A stretch of 64,000 nt of DNA from Caballeronia fortuita (GTDB lineage: Bacteria; Pseudomonadota; Gammaproteobacteria; Burkholderiales; Burkholderiaceae), in assembly GCF_001544835.2 (NCBI RefSeq), contig NZ_FCNX02000007.1, positions 1 through 64,000 on the forward strand. The letters are read 5' to 3'. A model generated the notes under the pieces. The model had not been told where the DNA came from and did no database searches. It saw only the letters and a list, made by a program, of their open reading frames with translations. Positions 57,472 through 64,000 of this stretch are shown piece by piece. Within the stretch, counting starts at the first letter, position 1. Every line of letters starts with the position of its first letter. A program made the translations under genes and the position numbers.

Positions 57472-57721
57472 CAATCGAAATCCTTTATCTCGACCGCGAT
57501 CTGTTGTGCCGCCGATGTCCTGATGCGTTGCGTTCTCCCTGCCTGGTCGGTCACGATTTTCCGGTGCCGTGGATCTTGTGCACGCCCTTGCAGTTTCCGC
57601 ACGTTGCTTCATCGTCGCTGAGAGCGACCTTCCTTCCGTCGTCGCTGATTGTCGATGAAAAAGCGATAACCAAGCCGCCCGTAGTTGTCGGATCGCCGTC
57701 GCGTATCGCGGCCTTACGCAT
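57471..57721 (-). pseudogene. PAAR-domain spike protein, internally deleted and frameshifted
   Basis: From ATG 57721 the frame encodes 56 residues starting MRKAAIRDGDPTTTGGLVIA, with SDDEATCGNCKGVHKIHGTGK, a clear PAAR N-terminal half, and then stops at TGA 57551-57553. Shifting by one base at GGAAAATCG (near 57556) opens IVTDQAGRTQRIRTSAAQQI, which matches the far C-terminal tail I recall from Burkholderia PAAR proteins. That frame stops in a TGATG overlap with the M35 start. The middle part (second half of PAAR and linker) is missing, about 80-100 codons, so the gene lost an internal piece and its frame. A GAGG site is upstream. Confidence 0.75.
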
Positions 57722-58263
57722 AGCTCAACCTCGAACCCGCCAGTGCCGCTTTGCGTCGCTCTGTTTTAGCGTTGCTCGATACTCGAATAAGGCGGAGACC
57801 GCGCTCCGGCGTTGAAGGTACGGTAGCTACCCGCTGAATTGTTCTGTCACGCTCCTGCATGATGCTTCCCAAGCTGTTGTCGAGGCGACAAACCTAGCGG
57901 GTTTCGAAGCTCGATGGAACAGGCTTACGTCATATTGTGTCGAGGAAGAACGACAACGCACAGATCGCGTGTTCGTTGCATCTCGCGCCATACCACTCGA
58001 ACCTCGGATGGCCCTGCTCGTCACGACATTCGATCGCGTGTGCAGCGCGCGTGACGCCATTCGAACCACTGGGCGCGCGGCAGATTGAGCTAAGCACATA
58101 TGCTCGCACGCGCGTCGGGAAAATAAATCGAAGCACACGCGCACCGCAACAATGCACGCAAGCCGACGCATGCACCAAAACCCCGCCCAACCGCCAGCGC
58201 GCAACCAGTAAAAACTCCACCCAACCTGCACCAAACCCGCGCCACTAGGGCAAAACGCCTCAA
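57722..58263. other. Spacer between PAAR remnant and urt promoter
   Basis: About 540 bp with no gene I can support. A leftward frame ends at 57930 with the run HAIECRDEQGHPRFEWYGAR, which looks more protein-like than its surroundings and could be the tail of a lost gene of the same cassette, but I cannot name it. TGCACC half-sites at 58171 and 58227 resemble NtrC half-sites. The rest shows nothing clear. Confidence 0.45.
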
Positions 58264-58264
58264 T

Positions 58265-58280
58265 TGGCATACCCCTTGCA
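58265..58280 (+). promoter_or_regulatory. Sigma-54 promoter of the urt operon
   Basis: TGGCAT-ACCCC-TTGCA: GG at 58266-58267 and GC at 58278-58279 with exactly 10 bp between, as required at -24/-12. The start of transcription would be near 58291, 48 bp before urtA. Nitrogen (NtrC) control of urea uptake is known in other bacteria and fits glnB in the same window. Confidence 0.85.
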
Positions 58281-58338
58281 GAACGTCCCGAGCAATCGTC
58301 ATTGCTCAAACAACCACATCGGCAAGGGGAACACTGAA

Positions 58339-59646
58339 ATGAAACGACGCAGTCTGCTGAAGTTCGGCTCCATGTCGGGCGCGCTCGCCCTCGCGGGCCA
58401 GCTTCCGATCACGAAAGCCCACGCCGCCGATACCGGTCCGATCAAAGTCGGCATCCTGCATTCGCTCTCCGGCACGATGGCGATCTCCGAGACGTCGCTG
58501 AAAGACACCGCGCTCATGACCATCGCCGATATCAACAAGAACGGCGGCGTCATGGGCCGGCAAATCCAACCAGTCGTCGTCGATCCCGCTTCCAACTGGC
58601 CGCTCTTCGCCGAGAAAGCGCGTCAGCTTCTCACGCAGGACAAGTGCGCCGTCGTGTTCGGCTGCTGGACATCGGTGTCGCGCAAGTCCGTGCTCCCCGT
58701 ATTCGAGGAGCTCAACGGCCTGCTCTTCTATCCCGTGCAATACGAAGGCGAAGAGATGTCGCGCAACGTCTTCTATACGGGCGCAGCGCCGAATCAGCAG
58801 GCGATTCCCGCCGTCGAATATCTGATGGGACCGGAAGGCGGCAGCGCCAAGCGCTTCTTCCTGCTCGGCACCGATTACGTCTACCCGCGCACGACCAACA
58901 AGATCCTGCGCGCGTTCCTTCACTCCAAGGGCGTGAAAGATGCAGACATTCAGGAGGTCTACACACCGTTCGGACATAGCGACTATCAAACCATCGTCGC
59001 GAACATCAAGACCTTTTCCCAAGGGGGAAAGACGACTGTCATCTCTACGATCAACGGCGATTCGAACGTACCGTTCTACAAGGAACTCGGCAACCAGGGC
59101 CTGAAGGCGACCGACGTGCCCGTCGTCGCGTTCTCGGTCGGCGAAGAAGAGTTGCGCGGCATCGATACGAAACCGCTCGTCGGCCACCTCGCCGCATGGA
59201 ACTACTTCATGTCGGTGAAGAACCCGAACAACTCGAAGTTCGAGAAGGAATTCTTCGCCTACGCAAAGGCGCAGAACCTTCCGGGTGGCGACAAGCGCGT
59301 CACCAATGATCCGATGGAGGCCACCTTCGTCGGCATCCACATGTGGAAGCAGGCCGTCGAAAAGGCGAAGAGCGCCGATGTCGACAAGGTCCGCACCGCG
59401 ATGATCGGACAGACCTTCGCCGCACCCTCGGGCTTCACGCTGACGATGGACGGCAATCACCATCTGCACAAGCCCGTGATGATCGGCGAAATTCGCGGCG
59501 ACGGTCAGTTCAACGTCGTCTGGAAAACGAAGACCGCCGTGCGCGCGCAGCCGTGGAGCCCGTATATCGCGGGTAACGAGGGCAAGCCGGATGTCGTCAG
59601 CTCGATCCCCGCGTTCCTGCGCCGTCAGCGCGTGCGTATCGCGTAA
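58339..59646 (+). CDS. urtA: Urea ABC transporter substrate-binding protein UrtA
   Basis: 435 aa from ATG 58339 with AAGGGG upstream. The signal region MKRRSLLKFGSMSGALALAG has an RRSLLK twin-arginine-like motif and ends THAHA-like at TKAHAAD, so Tat export is possible. The mature part is a Peripla_BP_5 protein: KVGILHSLSGTMAISETSLKDTALM, then GCWTSVSRKSVLPVFEELNGLLFYPVQYEGEE, the UrtA signature. It binds urea in the periplasm. It is first in urtABCD. Confidence 0.95.
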   Translation: MKRRSLLKFGSMSGALALAGQLPITKAHAADTGPIKVGILHSLSGTMAISETSLKDTALMTIADINKNGGVMGRQIQPVVVDPASNWPLFAEKARQLLTQDKCAVVFGCWTSVSRKSVLPVFEELNGLLFYPVQYEGEEMSRNVFYTGAAPNQQAIPAVEYLMGPEGGSAKRFFLLGTDYVYPRTTNKILRAFLHSKGVKDADIQEVYTPFGHSDYQTIVANIKTFSQGGKTTVISTINGDSNVPFYKELGNQGLKATDVPVVAFSVGEEELRGIDTKPLVGHLAAWNYFMSVKNPNNSKFEKEFFAYAKAQNLPGGDKRVTNDPMEATFVGIHMWKQAVEKAKSADVDKVRTAMIGQTFAAPSGFTLTMDGNHHLHKPVMIGEIRGDGQFNVVWKTKTAVRAQPWSPYIAGNEGKPDVVSSIPAFLRRQRVRIA

Positions 59647-59660
59647 CGCATGATGCAGCG

Positions 59661-59695
59661 AGGCCGCGCGTTCCATGCGATGCGCGCGGCCTTTC
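59661..59695 (+). terminator. Stem-loop between urtA and urtB
   Basis: AGGCCGCGCG (59661-59670) and CGCGCGGCCT (59683-59692) form a perfect 10-bp stem with a 12-nt loop followed by TTC. It is too weak in T to stop all transcription. It probably lowers urtBCD relative to urtA or protects the urtA mRNA end. Confidence 0.55.
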
Positions 59696-59717
59696 GAGTT
59701 CCAACGCAAAGGCCCAC

Positions 59718-61322
<1,605 letters not shown>

Positions 61323-61325
61323 ACG

Positions 61326-62519
61326 ATGACCGCCTCGACCGATATCGGCACGAATCTCGATGTCACGCCGGAACCCGATGCGAGCGCTGCGCGCGCGGGC
61401 TTCGCGCTTGGACTGCCGCCGCGCGCCGCGTTGCTGCCGAAGAGCGGATGGTTGGCGCTGCTCGCGCTCGTCATCGCGATGGGCATCGTCGTGCCGGTCA
61501 GCGCGCTCGTGCTGCCGGAGACGAACACGTTCCATCTTTCCGCTTATGCGATGACGCTCGTCGGCAAGCTCATGTGCTATGCGATCGGCGCGCTCGCGCT
61601 CGATCTCGTGTGGGGCTACTGCGGCATCCTGAGCCTCGGCCACGCGCTCTTCTTCGCGCTCGGCGGCTACGCGATGGGCATGTACCTGATGCGCTCGATC
61701 GGCCGCGAAGGCACGTATCAAAGCGATCTGCCCGACTTCATGGTGTTTCTCGACTGGCACAAGCTGCCGTGGTACTGGGAAGGCACGGAGCATCTCTGGT
61801 ATGCGTTGCTGCTCGTCGTGCTCGTGCCCGGCGTGCTCGCGTGGGTGTTCGGCTTCTTCACGTTCCGCTCGCGCGTGAAGGGTGTGTATTTGTCGATCAT
61901 CACGCAGGCGATGACCTTCGCCGCGATGCTGCTCTTCTATCGCAACGAGACGGGCTTCGGCGGCAACAACGGCTTCACCGATTTCAAGCGCATTGCCGGT
62001 TTCCCGGTCACGCATCCGGGCACGCGCACCGCCCTCTTTCTCATCACGTTCGCGGTGCTCGTGCTCGCGTTTCTCGCGGCGCGATGGATCGTCACGTCGA
62101 AGCTTGGGCGCGTCGTGACCGGCGTGCGCGACGGCGAAGCGCGCCTCATGTTCCTCGGCTACAGCCCGCTCGCGTACAAGCTGTTCATCTGGACGGTGTC
62201 GGCGGTATTGTGCGGCATCGCAGGCGCGCTGTATGTGCCGCAGGTCGGCATCATCAATCCGAGCGAGATGTCGCCGGCGAACTCGATCGAAATGGCGATA
62301 TGGGTCGCGGTCGGCGGACGCGGCACGTTGATCGGACCGATCGTCGGCGCGTTCGCCGTGAATGGCGCGAAGAGCTTTTTCACCGCGTATTTCGCGGAAT
62401 ACTGGCTCTTCTTCCTCGGCCTCATCTTCACGCTCGTGCCCTTGCTCTTGCCGAACGGCATCATGGGACTCATCGATCTCGCGCGTCGTAAGAAGGCGCA
62501 TGGAGATGCAGCAGAATGA
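61326..62519 (+). CDS. urtC: Urea ABC transporter permease UrtC
   Basis: 397 aa LivM-type permease with about ten helices. It has the Urt-specific LDLVWGYCGILSLGHALFFALGGYAMGMYLM and NETGFGGNNGFTDFKRIAGF blocks, and GVRDGEARLMFLGY, the ATPase-docking loop. It starts 3 bp after urtB and overlaps urtD by 4 bp (ATGA), so it is coupled to both. Confidence 0.95.
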   Translation: MTASTDIGTNLDVTPEPDASAARAGFALGLPPRAALLPKSGWLALLALVIAMGIVVPVSALVLPETNTFHLSAYAMTLVGKLMCYAIGALALDLVWGYCGILSLGHALFFALGGYAMGMYLMRSIGREGTYQSDLPDFMVFLDWHKLPWYWEGTEHLWYALLLVVLVPGVLAWVFGFFTFRSRVKGVYLSIITQAMTFAAMLLFYRNETGFGGNNGFTDFKRIAGFPVTHPGTRTALFLITFAVLVLAFLAARWIVTSKLGRVVTGVRDGEARLMFLGYSPLAYKLFIWTVSAVLCGIAGALYVPQVGIINPSEMSPANSIEMAIWVAVGGRGTLIGPIVGAFAVNGAKSFFTAYFAEYWLFFLGLIFTLVPLLLPNGIMGLIDLARRKKAHGDAAE

Positions 62520-63391
62520 CTGCACATAACGCATTGATCGTCGATCTGCCGCCCATTCCGCCGCTGCCGGAATCGAGCGACAAGAACATCAACGTCATCT
62601 CCGGACTGGGGCATGTGCTCACGCCGGGTGAGATCGACGTATCGCATGGCGCGATCCTCTACCTCGAAGACGTGACCGTGAGCTTCGACGGCTTTCGCGC
62701 GTTGAACAAGCTGACCTTATCGATCGACGTGGGCGAGTTGCGCTGCGTGATCGGCCCGAACGGCGCAGGCAAGACGACGATGATGGATGTCATCACCGGC
62801 AAGACGCGCCCCGACGACGGCAAGGTGTTTCTCGGGCAGACGCTCGATCTCACGCGCATGTCGGAGCCGGTGATCGCGCGCACGGGCATCGGCCGCAAGT
62901 TTCAGAAGCCGACGGTGTTCGAGAATCATCCTGTGTGGGAGAACCTCGAGCTTGCGATGAAGACGGACAAGCGCTGGTTCGCATCGTTACGGGCGCGGCT
63001 GGATGCTGCGGCGCAGGCGCGCATCGAAGAGACGCTGGAGCTCATTCGCCTTCAGCATCAGGCGACGCGGCTTGCGGGCGAGTTATCGCATGGACAGAAG
63101 CAGCGGCTCGAGATCGGCATGTTGTTGATGCAGCAGCCTGCTCTTTTACTGCTCGATGAGCCTGCCGCGGGCATGACCGATCATGAGACTATGGAGCTCG
63201 CTGAATTGCTCAACAAGCTGCGTGGGTCTTGTTCGATGATGGTCGTCGAGCATGATATGGAGTTTGTTGCCGCGCTTGCCGGGGATAGTGGGAAGGTTAC
63301 TGTTATGGCTGAAGGGAGGGTTCTCGCCGAAGGCACGCTCGATGACGTCAAGCGGGACGAGGCTGTTATTGAGTCTTATCTTGGGCGTTGA
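62516..63391 (+). CDS. urtD: Urea ABC transporter ATP-binding protein UrtD
   Basis: 291 aa. About 45 N-terminal residues precede the ABC domain. Walker A CVIGPNGAGKTTMMDVITGKTRP; signature LSHGQKQRLEIGMLLMQQP; Walker B LLLLDEPAAGMTDHETMELAELL, all as in UrtD/LivG. From about 63,130 the codons move from C-ending to T- and G-ending. The partner ATPase UrtE is not found in the 609 bp that follow, where a large inverted repeat begins. Confidence 0.94.
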   Translation: MTAHNALIVDLPPIPPLPESSDKNINVISGLGHVLTPGEIDVSHGAILYLEDVTVSFDGFRALNKLTLSIDVGELRCVIGPNGAGKTTMMDVITGKTRPDDGKVFLGQTLDLTRMSEPVIARTGIGRKFQKPTVFENHPVWENLELAMKTDKRWFASLRARLDAAAQARIEETLELIRLQHQATRLAGELSHGQKQRLEIGMLLMQQPALLLLDEPAAGMTDHETMELAELLNKLRGSCSMMVVEHDMEFVAALAGDSGKVTVMAEGRVLAEGTLDDVKRDEAVIESYLGR

Positions 63392-63472
63392 GGGTTTTTT
63401 TTTTGGCGTGGGTTTTCAGTGGAAACCTGTTTTCGCGTCGGTCTATTGGCACTGCCCCTGTGCGGGGCGGCA
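63392..63472. other. Spacer between urtD and the inverted repeat
   Basis: A T10-12 run directly after the urtD stop, then a small GGTTTTC/GGAAACC hairpin, then an ACTGCC...GGCAGT hairpin (63451-63474) that touches the left repeat arm and may belong to it. No gene. Confidence 0.5.
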
Positions 63473-64000
63473 GTCACTTTCTTTGCTGCTGCAAAGAAAG
63501 TAACCAAAGAAAGCAGCTTCTGTTACGCCCGCGGTCACACGCAGTTTGGGTAGTCCTCTCGTCCACCGTGGCACTCGCCTAAGTGTCGCCCTCTTAGGCC
63601 CAACCGGACTTGGATCGCGCACGGTCTGACTAGCCATAACGCCAAGGACGCTGGTTCAGCACGAAACAGTTCCGGCACCGCGCTGCGCGCTGCCGTCGGG
63701 TCCACAAAGGAAACCGACGAGCAGCATGTGCAGTGAGATAGAGACGTAAGTAGAGAAGCACGCGCATCCCCGATTGACCCGTCGGCCGCGTAGCGGGCCG
63801 GAGCTATTTCGTGCTGAACCAACGCGCCACGTGGCGCAATGTGACGGACCGTGCGCGAGCCAGGCCGCGTGATTGTGATGAGGGCACTCTTTAGGCGAGT
63901 GCCATCTGCGACGAGAGGACTACCCAAATTGCGTGTGACCGCGGGCGTATCAGTAGCTGCTTTCTTTGGTTACTTTCTTTGCAGCAGCAAAGAAAGTGAC
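63473..64000. repeat. Large inverted repeat, at least 528 bp, running to the window edge
   Basis: Left arm 63473-63563 pairs with right arm 63910-64000 with 3 mismatches in 91 bp. Further in, GTGGCACTCGCCTAA-type sequence (63568-63582), GCGCACGGTC (63617-63626) and a 24-bp block (63652-63675) each have their mirror at the exactly matching distance (for the last, 63798-63821), so the arms stay in register for about 200 bp before diverging. The outer end holds its own 11-bp hairpin, ACTTTCTTTGC/GCAAAGAAAGT, and a tandem CAAAGAAAG. No transposase gene lies inside. It may be a MITE-like or REP-type element. It probably continues past 64000. Confidence 0.88.

Noticed and set aside
57827..58309. 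160-aa leftward frame in the spacer before urtA
   Set aside because: No ribosome site, odd composition and overlap with the sigma-54 promoter; a different frame there looks more protein-like but is also unsupported.
63473..64000. Insertion sequence or CRISPR array
   Set aside because: Inverted, not spaced direct repeats, and no transposase or cas gene in the visible part.

Overview
The window is a 64 kb piece of a GC-rich chromosome from a beta-proteobacterium of the Burkholderiaceae, most like Paraburkholderia or Caballeronia. The evidence is the gene order gyrA-DUF2059-serC-pheA-tyrA-aroA-cmk-rpsA-ihfB-lapA-lapB-ugd-hldA-hldD, the family-restricted DUF2968 protein, a tmRNA tag reading ANDDTFALAA, and the strong C/G third-position bias. 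The genus is inferred. No rRNA, tRNA, CRISPR array, complete prophage or transposase gene was seen.

Layout. At 0-8 kb there is the start of etfB, a metNIQ methionine importer, a lysophospholipase-like hydrolase, a class II HDAC-like deacetylase, mltB, cysM and a ComEA-like secreted protein. At 8-24 kb a long leftward block carries LPS heptose and UDP-glucuronate synthesis (hldD, hldA, ugd), the LPS-level regulators lapAB, ihfB, rpsA, cmk, the aromatic and serine genes (aroA, tyrA, pheA, serC) and gyrA. At 24.9-28.2 kb are an OmpA-family protein, ubiG, a gph/mupP-type phosphatase, ssrA and a small secreted protein. At 28.3-34.7 kb is an NAD-dependent molybdenum formate dehydrogenase (fdsGBA-fdsD) with a divergent LysR/ModE-type regulator. 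At 34.7-47.5 kb are a FAD hydroxylase, an ArsR-CDF metal efflux pair, a TPR/glycosyltransferase-like protein, an MHS symporter, an acetyltransferase, two envelope-related proteins, a C26 amidotransferase with a long disordered extension and a CPA2 antiporter. At 47.6-56.3 kb are glnB, nadE, a DUF482 protein, a GIY-YIG protein, ppa and an aldehyde dehydrogenase-SDR-MFS operon. At 58.3-63.4 kb is the urea ABC transporter urtABCD, preceded by a well-formed sigma-54 promoter.

The two accessory spots are the most interesting. Between the MFS gene and urtA lies a lower-GC leftward cassette. It holds a PAAR (type VI spike) gene broken by an internal deletion and a frameshift, then an intact M35/Aspzincin metallopeptidase gene whose start overlaps the old PAAR stop, then a small exported protein overlapping the peptidase gene. 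It reads as a decaying type VI spike-effector-immunity module. Right after urtD, where urtE is expected, the window ends inside an inverted repeat of at least 528 bp with nearly identical outer arms. Other sequence-level points are a 10-bp-armed ArsR operator covering its own start codon, an Ala83/Ser84/Glu87 quinolone region in GyrA, structured leaders before metN and rpsA, and the lack of fdsC in the formate dehydrogenase operon.
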